The notes: generated by a model from the letters alone, not told the origin. A stretch of DNA of 64,000 bases from Pseudomonas iranensis (GCF_014268585.2 NZ_CP077092.1:3782001-3846000); one strand, 5' to 3'. Numbered from the stretch's first letter, positions 9,351 to 18,290 are shown. Numbers and translations: made by a program.

Positions 9351-10247
9351 TTCGAGCTCACCCAACTGCGCTGTTTCACCACGGTCGCCACCGAACTCAA
9401 CTTTCGCCGCGCCGCCGAGCGCCTGAACATGACCCAGCCGCCGCTGAGTCGGCAGATTCAGCTGCTGGAGCATCACCTTGGCGTCGAATTGTTTACCCGC
9501 AGCACCCGAAGCGTTGCGCTGACGGCGGCGGGCAGGGCGTTTTTCGTTGAAGCGCAGAATCTGCTGGAGCGCGCCCAGCAAGCAGCGATCACCGCACGCC
9601 GGTTTGCCGAGGGCGACATTGGCTCGGTGAATATCGCGTTCGTCGGCAGCGCGGTATATGAATTTCTGCCCAAGGTGATCGCCGAAGCGCGGCTTAAACA
9701 GCCTCAGGTGAAAATCGATCTGGCAGAGATGAATACCTATCAGCAGCACGAGGCATTGCGCGCTCGTCGTATCGACCTGGGCATCGCCCGGGCGCCATTG
9801 CAGGAACCGGGCTATGCCACCGAATGCCTGGTGCGCGAACCATTTGTGCTGGCGGTGCCGAGCGGGCATCGGTTGGCCAATGCAGCTGAGGTATCAGTGG
9901 CTGATCTGGATAAACAACCGTTCCTGATGTACTCCCATGAAGCCTATCCGCCGTTCAACGAACTGTTGACCGGCACGCTGCGCTCAGCGCGGGTGGCGCC
10001 GGATTACGTGCAGTGGCTGGGCTCGTCACTGACGATTCTGGCGCTGGTCAACGCTGGCATGGGTCTGGCGCTGGTACCGCGTTGCGCGACCAGCGTGGTG
10101 TTCCGGAATGTGCTGTTTCGCGAGATCGATCTGGGCGAAGGGGTGCAAAGCGAACTGCATCTGATCTGGCGGGAGAACAATGACAACCCGGCGTTCGCGA
10201 TGTTGCTGGAGGCGATTCGCCGGGCGGTGGTGCAGGGTTGGGGCTGA
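9348..10247 (+). CDS. LysR family transcriptional regulator (BenM/CatM-like)
   Basis: A 299-residue LysR protein. The helix-turn-helix covers about residues 1-60 ('NFRRAAERLNMTQPPLSRQI'), and the effector-binding domain begins near residue 90. The in-frame region upstream (17 codons) lies in the inverted repeat and is probably non-coding; ATG of 'MFELTQLRCF' is the usual start of this family. It is divergent from the MFS/dehydratase operon, which is its likely target. Confidence 0.9.
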   Translation: MFELTQLRCFTTVATELNFRRAAERLNMTQPPLSRQIQLLEHHLGVELFTRSTRSVALTAAGRAFFVEAQNLLERAQQAAITARRFAEGDIGSVNIAFVGSAVYEFLPKVIAEARLKQPQVKIDLAEMNTYQQHEALRARRIDLGIARAPLQEPGYATECLVREPFVLAVPSGHRLANAAEVSVADLDKQPFLMYSHEAYPPFNELLTGTLRSARVAPDYVQWLGSSLTILALVNAGMGLALVPRCATSVVFRNVLFREIDLGEGVQSELHLIWRENNDNPAFAMLLEAIRRAVVQGWG

Positions 10248-10253
10248 AGAAGT

Positions 10254-10394
10254 TTATCGTCTAGACCGTGGTTTCAGAGGCGGCGGCGCACTGGGGCCTT
10301 TGATCAAGGGCACGTCCAGCATTTTTCCGTCCGGCCCGACAAAGAGTCGCTCTAAATGCTTTGGCATGGGTTGTGGTGCTCTGGCAGTTGGCAT
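10254..10394 (-). CDS. Small basic proline-rich protein, 46 residues
   Basis: A short reading frame starting MPTARAPQPMPKH and ending with 'PPPLKPRSRR'. It overlaps the last 43 bases of the upstream DUF6338 gene in another frame, which suggests translational coupling. The sequence has no membrane segment or known motif. It is called on position, codon use and the clean stop; no function is proposed. Confidence 0.5.
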   Translation of the reverse strand: MPTARAPQPMPKHLERLFVGPDGKMLDVPLIKGPSAPPPLKPRSRR

Positions 10395-10996
10395 GTTGAT
10401 CCCTCTGATACTGGGCTGAACTCGACCCATTTGACTTTCGCGGAATCTATCAACAAAAACTCCGCGCCAATAGATGCAGGTTGGCCATCATCCGTGAGCC
10501 AACGCGGATATTTCATCACGAACTGACCATTGGATGACTCCCGTGGCCACTCGACCGGCCAGCCAAATACGCGCCTTTCGTCGTTTAAATGCAGGGTTAT
10601 AAAGCGCTCATGTTGGGCGAAAGCGCAGAACCATTCACTGGGGAAAGAAGATTGTTTCGTTACATTTCGTCTGCGCAACCAGCGGTGCAACTTGTCACTC
10701 GTAGCCAGGTAACAGGCAAACAATCCCAGCATCAGCGAAAACACAAATGCGCAGAGCGTTTGCGCCCGATCATCCCAGTTTCCTAATGAAAAACCCTTCG
10801 AGCCAATCCACAAACAGAGGTTGCCCACCGCCAACACCGCGCCCTGAATCACAAATGTGAATATCAGCGCCTGCACGATCTGGCCGAACGTATCCGGTCG
10901 TTTGAATGCCGTAAGTGAATAGAAGATCCAGGTCGATAGAAACCCCGGGATGAGGTACTGCAACAGCGGAATGATGTCCTTGACCAGATCATCCAT
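10352..10996 (-). CDS. DUF6338-like membrane protein
   Basis: A 214-residue protein with an N-terminal 'LLQYLIPGFLSTWIFYSLTAFKRP' helix and two further hydrophobic segments (about residues 39-62 and 80-100). A soluble C-terminal half follows, with 'GWPVEWPRE' and a strand-rich end. This layout fits the DUF6338 family, sometimes found near phage or defence genes, but nothing else here points that way. GGAG precedes the ATG. The nearest partner is the small overlapping gene downstream. Confidence 0.72.
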   Translation of the reverse strand: MDDLVKDIIPLLQYLIPGFLSTWIFYSLTAFKRPDTFGQIVQALIFTFVIQGAVLAVGNLCLWIGSKGFSLGNWDDRAQTLCAFVFSLMLGLFACYLATSDKLHRWLRRRNVTKQSSFPSEWFCAFAQHERFITLHLNDERRVFGWPVEWPRESSNGQFVMKYPRWLTDDGQPASIGAEFLLIDSAKVKWVEFSPVSEGSTCQLPEHHNPCQSI

Positions 10997-11129
10997 GATC
11001 CGAGACTCCTTTCAGTCATGCCGATCCCGTCACGGGCCGACATCCACAGCCTAGTCAAGGATCCTGCTGCGCCTCGCGGTCAACTGTCACAGCTCATTGC
11101 GAGCGTTTGGCGGGAGTCTCCATCCAATG

Positions 11130-11168
11130 AAAAAAGGCAGACACCGAACGTCGGTGTCTGCCTTTTTT
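11130..11168 (-). terminator. Rho-independent terminator, possibly bidirectional
   Basis: The perfect stem GGCAGACACCGA / TCGGTGTCTGCC is flanked by an A-run and a T-run. It lies 18 bases past the stop of the lipoprotein gene on the minus strand. Confidence 0.9.
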
Positions 11169-11185
11169 GAGATCCGGGCGCCCGG

Positions 11186-11521
11186 TTACAGGCAGTCACG
11201 CACCGATTGGCGCAGCGATCCGGACTTGGCCCAAGGCGGCCCCTGATAGAGGGACACTTTGCTGCCGTCCTTGTATTTGACGATATCGAGAATCTCATCC
11301 GCCGTGATAATGCTCGGCGCGGTAATCCGGTAGCCGTTGGAAATCGACGTCTGCGAAGTCTTGGCCACGTCCTTCTGCCACAACGGTAACAAACACGCGG
11401 CATATTCCTTGGGAGGCTTGTCACTGGTCTTGCTGAGGTTTGGCTCGCCCGGCACCAGCGATGCTGGTAACGAGCAACCCGTCAACAGGGCCAGTGCCAA
11501 AGTGCCGATCCATACGCGCAT
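11186..11521 (-). CDS. Small putative lipoprotein
   Basis: A 111-residue exported protein of unknown role. The N-terminus 'MRVWIGTLALALLTGC' is a lipoprotein signal with lipobox LLTGC; the mature part starts at Cys16. There are further cysteines near 'AACLLPLW' and at the C-terminus ('VRDCL'). An upstream in-frame extension of 19 codons lacks signal character and was not used. A strong terminator follows. The membrane target cannot be decided, although +2 Ser favours the outer membrane. Confidence 0.75.
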   Translation of the reverse strand: MRVWIGTLALALLTGCSLPASLVPGEPNLSKTSDKPPKEYAACLLPLWQKDVAKTSQTSISNGYRITAPSIITADEILDIVKYKDGSKVSLYQGPPWAKSGSLRQSVRDCL

Positions 11522-11705
11522 GCTGTTTACCTGTTCCGAAAAAACGTGAATGTACCGTTTAACGGCGTGCACATCCATCGTGGCACCCCGCCGTTACCGG
11601 GGTTTGGACAATTTTTTACATCGGTTCAGCCGGGCGTCAGATGGCCTGGCCCCAGGTGGAAAAATGCGACTACTCTTTTCTACCGAGAATGTTCTGGAGG
11701 TGATC

Positions 11706-11945
11706 ATGCGGCTCAATGAATACGAACACGAACTTCAACGGGATTTGCAAAGCGTGGCGTCGGACCTGAGGTGGTCGGCGGTCGACCTCAAGCGCATTGC
11801 CGAACAATTGCGCAAATCAGGTAACGAGGCAGACGCCCAGACTGTGTTGCGGTCTTGCGAAATCCTGCAAAACGACGAAGAGAGATTGCAGATCTATGCC
11901 AAGGAGGTAAAAGCCCGGACCATCAGCCGAATCAAGGTGCACTGA
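11706..11945 (+). CDS. Hypothetical 79-residue helical protein
   Basis: A charged, entirely helical small protein ('MRLNEYEHELQRDLQSVA'), with heptad-like spacing that suggests a coiled coil. GGAGG lies five bases before the ATG and decides this start over the longer frame that opens at 11550. A terminator follows 16 bases after the stop. Unknown function. Confidence 0.72.
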   Translation: MRLNEYEHELQRDLQSVASDLRWSAVDLKRIAEQLRKSGNEADAQTVLRSCEILQNDEERLQIYAKEVKARTISRIKVH

Positions 11946-11961
11946 CTCCTGATCCAAACAG

Positions 11962-11990
11962 AAGCCCCGGTCGAAACCGGGGCTCTTTCG
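11962..11990 (+). terminator. Rho-independent terminator
   Basis: GAAGCCCCGGT / ACCGGGGCTC stem with a four-base loop, followed by TTTCGTT. It lies downstream of the 79-residue gene and faces the convergent small gene, so it may serve both. Confidence 0.82.
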
Positions 11991-12000
11991 TTATAACGCA

Positions 12001-12198
12001 TCAACTCACGTTCTGGCTTTGCACCCGCTTGGCGCGTTGCTTGTAACCAGGAAGCGCCGCCGCATAGGCCATCGCTTCCTCCCTGCTGGTGAATGACGCC
12101 AACCGGTCGCCCTGAGTGCAAACCCGCCATGGGCCGTTGTTCACGCTAAGCACGTCATAACCGTTCATGTGCAGCTTGTTCAGCATTGGAATGCTCAT
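12001..12198 (-). CDS. Hypothetical 65-residue protein
   Basis: A small soluble protein with a pattern of strand, 'NNGPWRVCTQGDRLASFTSREEAMAYA', helix. This resembles the fold of short 'query-residue' proteins in which a strand hairpin is followed by a helix (DUF2188-like); the match is by eye only. GGAGG five bases before the ATG supports this start over the in-frame ATG four codons upstream. Confidence 0.62.
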   Translation of the reverse strand: MSIPMLNKLHMNGYDVLSVNNGPWRVCTQGDRLASFTSREEAMAYAAALPGYKQRAKRVQSQNVS

Positions 12199-12416
12199 GA
12201 GCACCTCCATTTCGTCAACGGTGTTTTCGGTGTACGGGCTTACCTTACACCCGCTCCCCGCTGCGGTGTAAACCGGATTCGCCCTGGCACATGTCAATTC
12301 ACTGGCACTTTTTGCTACGCAAATGGCTCCGAATCAAGAGGGAACCTTTAAATCCGCTTGCGGCTCGAATATTGCAGATTGATTACAGTTTTATGACACG
12401 CATCAACAGGGCAATC

Positions 12417-12779
12417 ATGAAAGTACGCGCCACCGTCATTTGCGAGCAGGATCGCCATATCCTCCTGGTACGCAAACCCCGCCATCACTGGTCATTACCC
12501 GGGGGCAAAGTCGAACCCGGGGAAACCCGTGCGGCGGCAGCCGTGCGCGAGTTGCAGGAGGAAACCGGGCTCAATGCGGAGGACGTCCTGTACCTGATGG
12601 ATTTTCAGGCGGGCAGTACGCGGCATCATGTGTACGAGGCTTCGGTGGTCAACCTCGACGACGTGCGCCCGCAGAACGAAATCGTCGATTGCATCTGGTA
12701 CCCGCTCGATGCCGTGCACAATCTTGAAACCAATGAAGCGACAAGGCGCATCGTGCAGGCCTTTCAACGGCGTTTATAA
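12417..12779 (+). CDS. NUDIX hydrolase
   Basis: A 120-residue NUDIX-fold pyrophosphohydrolase. The full Nudix box is visible from G30 to L52 ('[21 protein letters not shown]'), with the metal-binding R-E-x2-E-E core. These enzymes cleave nucleoside diphosphates linked to another group; the MutT/8-oxo-dGTP or a housecleaning role cannot be told apart here. The start at '[10 protein letters not shown]' fits the first strand of the fold; an ATG eight codons upstream is possible. The gene is convergent with the DUF1652 gene, four bases away. Confidence 0.88.
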   Translation: MKVRATVICEQDRHILLVRKPRHHWSLPGGKVEPGETRAAAAVRELQEETGLNAEDVLYLMDFQAGSTRHHVYEASVVNLDDVRPQNEIVDCIWYPLDAVHNLETNEATRRIVQAFQRRL

Positions 12780-12782
12780 CGA

Positions 12783-13025
12783 TCAGCCAGCGAACGCCCG
12801 GCGACCGGCGCTGATTTCCGTGCGCAACTCACCAATGAAATTGGAAATATCGCGAATCGTCACCAGATGCTCGGGAGAAACGCCGTCAAGCAACAACTCG
12901 ACACGCCCACTGCCCGGCTCATACACCTTGATCCGCAACAGACCTTGTCCGGTCGGTGTGCAATCACACTTGAACGTGGGGAAGCCTGACTCGACGATCC
13001 GGCAGATATCGGCAATGGCAAGCAT
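12783..13025 (-). CDS. DUF1652 domain protein
   Basis: An 80-residue Pseudomonas-specific family with the recognisable start 'MLAIADICRIVESGFP', a central 'CDC' and the C-terminal 'SNFIGELRTEI'. Role unknown; usually a single-copy or few-copy cytoplasmic protein of Pseudomonas. Confidence 0.85.
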   Translation of the reverse strand: MLAIADICRIVESGFPTFKCDCTPTGQGLLRIKVYEPGSGRVELLLDGVSPEHLVTIRDISNFIGELRTEISAGRRAFAG

Positions 13026-13130
13026 GGACGGGCGCCTCGCAGGCGGAGAATCGATCCATCGAGCATAGACCCACGGTGTGTTTACTGCCCGCTAGAGAAT
13101 GCCAAGCCGATCACAACTCACTCATGCCAT

Positions 13131-14030
13131 TCAATGCGCGTCGTGATCCCAGATCCAGTTCCACATTCCGGGCAGATTCACCGGCTCAGCGCTTTGCTGA
13201 ACAGTACGCGCCAACGCAGCTTTTTCCAGTGCGGCCTGATTGTCGTAGAACGGCTTGTCCGCCAGTCTGACCCCGGTCGCCGCCGCGCTATCGAGCAGAA
13301 TCTGCAGATATTCGCGAGTGTGGCGCGCGGTGTAGCGATTGAGGTCATGGAACGTCACCACGACCGGGATCACGCCATCCACGGTTGGCAATTGACCCAC
13401 GGCGATGCGCTCGCGCACTTCCGATAACTGCCGCAGCATGTTCGCCCGACGCCGAGGGCTGGCGTTGAAGCCCCAGATCTTGCCGTCGTTGGCACTCAAG
13501 TCCGTGAGCAAGACGTGCAAGCCGTGTTTTTGATAGGCCGCAAATGTGCGCTTGTCGTAGTTCCAGAACGGCGGGCGCAACAGCTTGGGCTGCGCCCCGG
13601 TGATAGCGGCGATGTCAGCGCTGCCATCGGTCAGCGATTGCTCCAGTTCCTGCGGATCGAGCGAGCGATGGTTGGTGTGCCAATGAGTCGCGGTGTGGAA
13701 AGCGAGAATATGTCCCTCGCCGTGTTCACGCCGCATCAGGCTGCGACCGATCTCGCTGTTGCCTGCTCGGGGTGCTCGGGTCTGCACGAAAAACACGGCT
13801 TTGATATTTGCCTGCAGCGGATTGGTTTGGAGGCTGTCGAGCACCGTCGCCGTGGGATTCCACCATCCTGAAGCACTTGGGCCATCATCGAATGTCAGCA
13901 AAAAACGTACGGGGGCCTGGGCCATCAGGCGCGTTTCGGTTTGCGTGGTCATTTCAATCGGCGCGGCGATGCAACCGGCCAGACCGAGCGCGATGAGCGC
14001 AACACAAAGAAATTTGCATCCGGATGTCAT
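13131..14030 (-). CDS. Polysaccharide deacetylase family lipoprotein
   Basis: A 299-residue secreted NodB-homology (carbohydrate esterase 4) protein. The signal ends in the lipobox LAGC, giving a lipid-anchored protein. The catalytic motif 1 'LTFDDGPS' holds the Asp pair; the metal-site motif is 'HTATHWHTNH', and 'LRPPFWNYDK' is motif 3. These enzymes remove N-acetyl groups from peptidoglycan, chitin oligomers or exopolysaccharide. The frame is open for 58 codons upstream, but AGGGCAAG directly precedes the chosen ATG and the signal peptide follows. No polysaccharide operon is adjacent. Confidence 0.85.
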   Translation of the reverse strand: MTSGCKFLCVALIALGLAGCIAAPIEMTTQTETRLMAQAPVRFLLTFDDGPSASGWWNPTATVLDSLQTNPLQANIKAVFFVQTRAPRAGNSEIGRSLMRREHGEGHILAFHTATHWHTNHRSLDPQELEQSLTDGSADIAAITGAQPKLLRPPFWNYDKRTFAAYQKHGLHVLLTDLSANDGKIWGFNASPRRRANMLRQLSEVRERIAVGQLPTVDGVIPVVVTFHDLNRYTARHTREYLQILLDSAAATGVRLADKPFYDNQAALEKAALARTVQQSAEPVNLPGMWNWIWDHDAH

Positions 14031-14227
14031 GTCTTGCCCTGAGGCCGAGGCCGTCGTGTTGTCGAATGGCAAAACTCCATCGCCTTTGTTCATCCCTGCG
14101 CGGCTATCCGCGAGCGCAGGTTGGATAAGGTACACAGGGTTTGGTTCCGGTGCTGCTTTCAGCGCGTCATCGGCCGGCACATTGGCAGGTCCGACTAGAC
14201 TCAAATGTCCTCAAGGAGATTTCAGCC

Positions 14228-14911
14228 ATGTGCGGAAGACTCACGCAGTACCGTGGGATTCACGATTTCGTCGCGGTCTTGAGCATCCCGGATGCGTTGA
14301 TCAATCACGTTGGCGATGCGCCACTGGATCGCTACAACGCAGCGCCCACCACTGCGCTGGCGGTTCTGCACCAGCACGAACAGGCCATTCATGCCGACAA
14401 TCTGCGCTGGGGCTGGCGGCCGCATTGGGCCAAGGATCGTGCCCCACCTATCAATGCTCGGGTGGAGAAAGTCGCCCACGGCGCGTTCTTCCGGTCGATC
14501 TGGCGGCAGCGGCTGATCGTGCCGGTCGACAACTGGTTTGAATGGGTTGATACCGGGGAAAAATCCCGACAGCCCTGGTTGATTCGTCGGGCGGATCAGG
14601 CTCCGGTCTTCTGTGCCGGTATCGGCCAGTTTCCGGCACCGGGGGTTGCGCCGAGGGAGGACGACGGGTTCGTCATCATCACCGCTGACAGCCTGGGCGG
14701 CCTGCTCGATATTCACGATCGCCGCCCAGTGGTCTTCGATTCGGCGCGAGCTCGGGAATGGCTTGATCCGGCTACGCCACTGGAACGCGCCGAGCAGATG
14801 CTGCTGTTTGAAGGCGAGCCCAGTGATGCCTTCGAATGGTACAAAGTCGGCAAAGCGGTCGGCAATACGCGTAATCAGGGCGCACAATTGATAGAACGAG
14901 TCACTAAATAA
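14228..14911 (+). CDS. yedK: SRAP domain protein (YedK/HMCES family)
   Basis: A 227-residue SOS-response-associated peptidase family member. The processed Cys2 (MCGR) forms a thiazolidine crosslink with abasic sites in single-stranded DNA. Other active-site residues are visible: N76 and E80 ('NARVEK'), E105 ('NWFEWV') and H163 ('DIHDRRPV'). It protects replication forks from abasic lesions. AAGGAG nine bases upstream fixes the start; the upstream in-frame extension would bury Cys2 and must be wrong. No LexA box is visible upstream. Confidence 0.93.
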   Translation: MCGRLTQYRGIHDFVAVLSIPDALINHVGDAPLDRYNAAPTTALAVLHQHEQAIHADNLRWGWRPHWAKDRAPPINARVEKVAHGAFFRSIWRQRLIVPVDNWFEWVDTGEKSRQPWLIRRADQAPVFCAGIGQFPAPGVAPREDDGFVIITADSLGGLLDIHDRRPVVFDSARAREWLDPATPLERAEQMLLFEGEPSDAFEWYKVGKAVGNTRNQGAQLIERVTK

Positions 14912-15170
14912 TCCGTCCATCCTTGCGTTAATCAAGCAACGCCGCCACTGAGTCCCCTGCGTTACAAAAAGTGTTTCAACCGCGATACACCCCCCGTAAA
15001 ACAGCCGTTTGAGCGAATCAACCGCCTGTCAGACATTTCGACAGTCATACATACATTTTCCCGCGCTGCGGATAGCATGCGCGCCGCCTTTCCGATTGGT
15101 ATACCAGTTGACCAAAGAGTCAAAGAAATCAGGAATCCATCAACAACTTTCAAGCCTTGCAGAGAAATAA

Positions 15171-15443
15171 GTGAGCGACGATTTTGCAATCAAACAGGTC
15201 AGCGGCCTGAAGTGTGTCCATCTGTCCAAGACAGAACGCCTGGAACTCGACTGTTTTATCGGCCATTACATCAAGACCCGAAACCTGCACAGCGTGCCCG
15301 ATATCGAACGCACCCTGCGCAGCACCCTCGAGGGTTATCCCGGCCATCCGCCGGTGATGGTCAATGAGCTCAATGCGTGGATCGATCGAACGTTGGGGTA
15401 TCGCGCGACCTACCCGGACTTCACGCAGCTGGCAGACCTCTGA
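15171..15443 (+). CDS. Hypothetical 90-residue protein
   Basis: A small soluble protein that starts with GTG ('MSDDFAIKQVSG'). It is mixed helical, with no cysteine motif or membrane segment. A GAGAAA lies before the GTG, and a strong terminator follows. Not recognised; probably a Pseudomonas-restricted conserved hypothetical. Confidence 0.68.
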   Translation: MSDDFAIKQVSGLKCVHLSKTERLELDCFIGHYIKTRNLHSVPDIERTLRSTLEGYPGHPPVMVNELNAWIDRTLGYRATYPDFTQLADL

Positions 15444-15448
15444 AACGC

Positions 15449-15477
15449 GAAGAGCCCCGCTGCTGCGGGGCTCTTCG
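15449..15477. terminator. Bidirectional Rho-independent terminator
   Basis: GAAGAGCCCCGC / GCGGGGCTCTTC is a perfect 12-base stem between two convergent small genes. Confidence 0.87.
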
Positions 15478-15487
15478 TATGGGTTGT

Positions 15488-15631
15488 TCAAGGTTTCAGC
15501 GGACGCTCCTGATCGCGGTCCGACAACTCGCGGCTGTCATCGTGCTTCCAGGTTTTTTCCTGCCTCTTTTGCCGCTCGATTTCTTCTTCTGTTGGCTCAT
15601 CATCTTCCGCACGCGTTTGCTCAGTTGCCAT
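15488..15631 (-). CDS. Small highly charged protein, 47 residues
   Basis: A short gene starting MATEQTRAEDDEPTEEE and ending 'DQERPLKP'. It is rich in Glu, Asp, Lys and Arg and lacks hydrophobic segments, so it is probably disordered or a single charged helix. GAGGTGCAC directly before the ATG is a strong ribosome site, and the terminator lies 11 bases past the stop. Function unknown. Confidence 0.68.
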   Translation of the reverse strand: MATEQTRAEDDEPTEEEIERQKRQEKTWKHDDSRELSDRDQERPLKP

Positions 15632-15760
15632 GTGCACCTCACCTCAGAACAGTTGATGATCGTTAAAGGGTAGAACACTTTTGCGCGCCCGAATTCACCA
15701 AGGAATTTTATCCCGCGCGGCGTACCATAGCGCCATCCACCCTTACGTCAGGAAGACGCC

Positions 15761-16147
15761 ATGCTCTACCGAATCGCCGCCGACGGGCTGGTGCTGTTTC
15801 ACTTGTGTTTCATCTTGTTCGTGCTGTTCGGCGGGCTGCTGGTGCTGCGCTGGCCACGTTTGATGTGGCTGCACTTGCCGGCGGCCGCATGGGGCGTGGC
15901 GGTCGAGGTATTGCACCTGACCTGTCCGTTGACCTATTGGGAAAACCTCATGCGCCACGCGGCCGGGCAGACCGAATACGCCGGCGGCTTCATTGAGCAT
16001 TACATCTGGCCGATCATCTACCCGGCCGGTCTGACACCGCAGATTCAACTGGCCCTCGGCAGTGTGGTACTGGCGGTCAACCTGTTGGTGTACGCACGAC
16101 TGCTGCGCTCATGGAAACTGCGCCGGGCCCGGCGCATTCCGTTTTAA
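15761..16147 (+). CDS. DUF2784 membrane protein
   Basis: A 128-residue inner-membrane protein with four hydrophobic segments (about residues 8-30, 35-53, 82-92, 94-112). It has the family motif 'LHLTCPLTYWENLMR' and 'GGFIEHYIWPIIYP'. Role unknown. The last four bases overlap tail to tail with the DUF3087 gene. Confidence 0.87.
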   Translation: MLYRIAADGLVLFHLCFILFVLFGGLLVLRWPRLMWLHLPAAAWGVAVEVLHLTCPLTYWENLMRHAAGQTEYAGGFIEHYIWPIIYPAGLTPQIQLALGSVVLAVNLLVYARLLRSWKLRRARRIPF

Positions 16148-16671
16148 CGCGAGGCCGGTTTCAACGTCTCCAGCCACTGCGGATCGAAGCGTGGCTGGTC
16201 AGAATCAAGTCCCTGCGCCTGCATCCGCGCCTTGTGCTGTTCGACTTCGTCACGCAATTGCCCGTGATCGCCGGAGTTGCCATCCAGCTCATGCATTTGC
16301 AGCAATCCGAGGTGATAGAAACGCAACACCTTCATCGCCGTCGGATCGTTGTTCTGCACCGCCGCTGTTACCTGATGCATCACGTTGGTGATGCTCATCA
16401 GATTGCGCTTGAGGCGCCAGCTGTACACCGCCGGGGCCATCCAGGTCTGATGCCAGAAACGCCCGCGCAACAGCGCCGCCGTCAGCAGAAACGCCACGAA
16501 TACGCCGCCGACATTGAAACGCAGGTTATCCCCGTCGGGTTCACCGAACACTGCCACCGCGACCGACGAAAACAGCATGGCCAGCAGCAGAAACAGCACG
16601 GCGATAATGATCGTGCTGCGGCGGGTCTGCTGACGAAAGGTAGCGGGGTCCATCGGCTGAATCTCGAACAT
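16144..16671 (-). CDS. DUF3087 membrane protein
   Basis: A 175-residue protein beginning 'MFEIQPMDPATFRQQTRRST'. Two transmembrane helices (about residues 20-42 and 53-68) are followed by a long cytoplasmic helical part with 'RFYHLGLLQMHELDGN'. This fits DUF3087. The longer in-frame extension is Cys-rich and non-conserved in look, so the internal ATG is used. Confidence 0.82.
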   Translation of the reverse strand: MFEIQPMDPATFRQQTRRSTIIIAVLFLLLAMLFSSVAVAVFGEPDGDNLRFNVGGVFVAFLLTAALLRGRFWHQTWMAPAVYSWRLKRNLMSITNVMHQVTAAVQNNDPTAMKVLRFYHLGLLQMHELDGNSGDHGQLRDEVEQHKARMQAQGLDSDQPRFDPQWLETLKPASR

Positions 16672-16846
16672 CGAAAATGACTTCCTTGAGTGGCAAAACG
16701 CGCAACGGAAAAAACTCGCCAGCGCATTATCGCATCGCACCGGGTTTTAGCTATGCTGGGGCTCCTTTTCATCTTTTCAAAGTCCAACGGGACATGGCGG
16801 TATAACGCAGATCGTGCCATCTTCATTCATGGATACACACTATTCG

Positions 16847-16876
16847 GATGCCATCCGCTGCGTTGTGGATGGCATC
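16847..16876 (+). promoter_or_regulatory. Hairpin in the ppnN leader
   Basis: GATGCCATCC and GGATGGCATC form a perfect 10-base stem with a 10-base loop, followed by GTTTT and ending 17 bases before the ppnN start. It could be an attenuator-type terminator, an RNA hairpin shaping translation, or an operator. Confidence 0.5.
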
Positions 16877-16893
16877 GTTTTAAGGATCACTGC

Positions 16894-18267
16894 ATGACCC
16901 AACGACACGTAATCAATGCCTCGGTCAGCCCGAAAGGCAGTCTGGAAACCCTTTCTCAACGTGAAGTTCAGCAACTGAGCGAAGCCGGATCCGGCAGCAC
17001 CTATACCCTCTTCCGCCAGTGCGCCCTGGCCATCCTCAACACCGGCGCGCATGTCGATAATGCCAAGACCATCCTCGAAGCCTACAAGGACTTCGAAATC
17101 CGCATTCACCAACAGGATCGCGGTGTTCGCCTGGAACTGCTGAACGCTCCGGCTGACGCGTTCGTCGACGGCGAGATGATCGCCAGCACCCGCGAAATGC
17201 TCTTCAGCGCCCTGCGCGATATTGTCTACACCGAGAACGAACTCGACAGCCAGCGCATCGACCTGAGCAATTCCCAGGGCATCAGCGACTACGTGTTTCA
17301 CCTGCTGCGCAACGCGCGCACCCTGCGCCCGGGTGTCGAGCCGAAAATCGTGGTGTGCTGGGGCGGTCACTCGATCAACACCGAAGAGTACAAATACACC
17401 AAGAAAGTCGGCCACGAACTGGGCCTGCGCAGCCTCGACATCTGCACCGGTTGCGGCCCGGGTGTGATGAAAGGCCCGATGAAGGGCGCAACCATCGCCC
17501 ATGCCAAACAGCGCATTCACGGCGGTCGCTACCTCGGCCTGACCGAGCCAGGCATCATCGCCGCCGAAGCGCCGAACCCGATCGTCAATGAGCTGGTGAT
17601 CCTGCCGGACATCGAAAAGCGTCTGGAAGCCTTCGTCCGTGTCGGCCACGGCATCATCATTTTCCCGGGCGGCGCCGGTACGGCCGAAGAGTTCCTCTAC
17701 CTGCTCGGCATCCTCATGCACCCGGACAACGCAGGCCTGCCCTTCCCGGTCATCCTCACCGGGCCGAAGCATGCCGCGCCGTATCTGGAACAGCTGGATG
17801 CGTTTGTCGTCGCGACCCTCGGCGAAGCGGCGAAGCAGCATTACGAGATCATCATCGACGACCCGGCCGAAGTGGCGCGGCAGATGACTCAAGGCCTGAA
17901 AGCGGTGAAGCAGTTCCGCCGCGAGCGTAACGATGCGTTCCATTTCAATTGGCTGTTGAAGATCGATGAGGGCTTCCAGCGCCCGTTCGATCCAACCCAC
18001 GAAAACATGGCCAACCTGAAACTGCATCGCGACCAGCCACCGCATGAACTGGCGGCCAATCTGCGTCGGGCGTTTTCCGGGATCGTCGCCGGTAACGTCA
18101 AGGACAAAGGCATTCGCCTGATCGAAGAGCACGGGCCGTATCAGATCCGTGGTGATGCGGCGATCATGCAGCCGCTTGATGCGCTGCTAAAGGCCTTCGT
18201 CGCCCAGCACCGGATGAAGTTGCCGGGTGGCGCGGCGTATGTGCCGTGCTATCGCGTCGTCGCGTAA
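16894..18267 (+). CDS. ppnN: Nucleotide 5'-monophosphate nucleosidase PpnN
   Basis: A 457-residue LOG-family enzyme of the PpnN (YgdH) type. It cleaves nucleoside monophosphates to base and ribose 5-phosphate and is activated by (p)ppGpp in E. coli. The Rossmann core carries the lysine-decarboxylase-like motif 'PGGAGTAEEF' and 'TGCGPGVMKGPMKGA'. An N-terminal domain of about 140 residues and a C-terminal extension surround it, as in YgdH. The frame is open 68 codons upstream, but TAAGGA eight bases before 'MTQRHVINASVSP' and the family length settle the start. Confidence 0.92.
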   Translation: MTQRHVINASVSPKGSLETLSQREVQQLSEAGSGSTYTLFRQCALAILNTGAHVDNAKTILEAYKDFEIRIHQQDRGVRLELLNAPADAFVDGEMIASTREMLFSALRDIVYTENELDSQRIDLSNSQGISDYVFHLLRNARTLRPGVEPKIVVCWGGHSINTEEYKYTKKVGHELGLRSLDICTGCGPGVMKGPMKGATIAHAKQRIHGGRYLGLTEPGIIAAEAPNPIVNELVILPDIEKRLEAFVRVGHGIIIFPGGAGTAEEFLYLLGILMHPDNAGLPFPVILTGPKHAAPYLEQLDAFVVATLGEAAKQHYEIIIDDPAEVARQMTQGLKAVKQFRRERNDAFHFNWLLKIDEGFQRPFDPTHENMANLKLHRDQPPHELAANLRRAFSGIVAGNVKDKGIRLIEEHGPYQIRGDAAIMQPLDALLKAFVAQHRMKLPGGAAYVPCYRVVA

Positions 18268-18290
18268 TTTCAAGTCGTAACGCACACCCA

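Noticed and set aside
12291..12416. N-terminal extension of the NUDIX gene
   Set aside because: The upstream codons do not belong to the fold and lack a ribosome site; the internal ATG starts the first strand.
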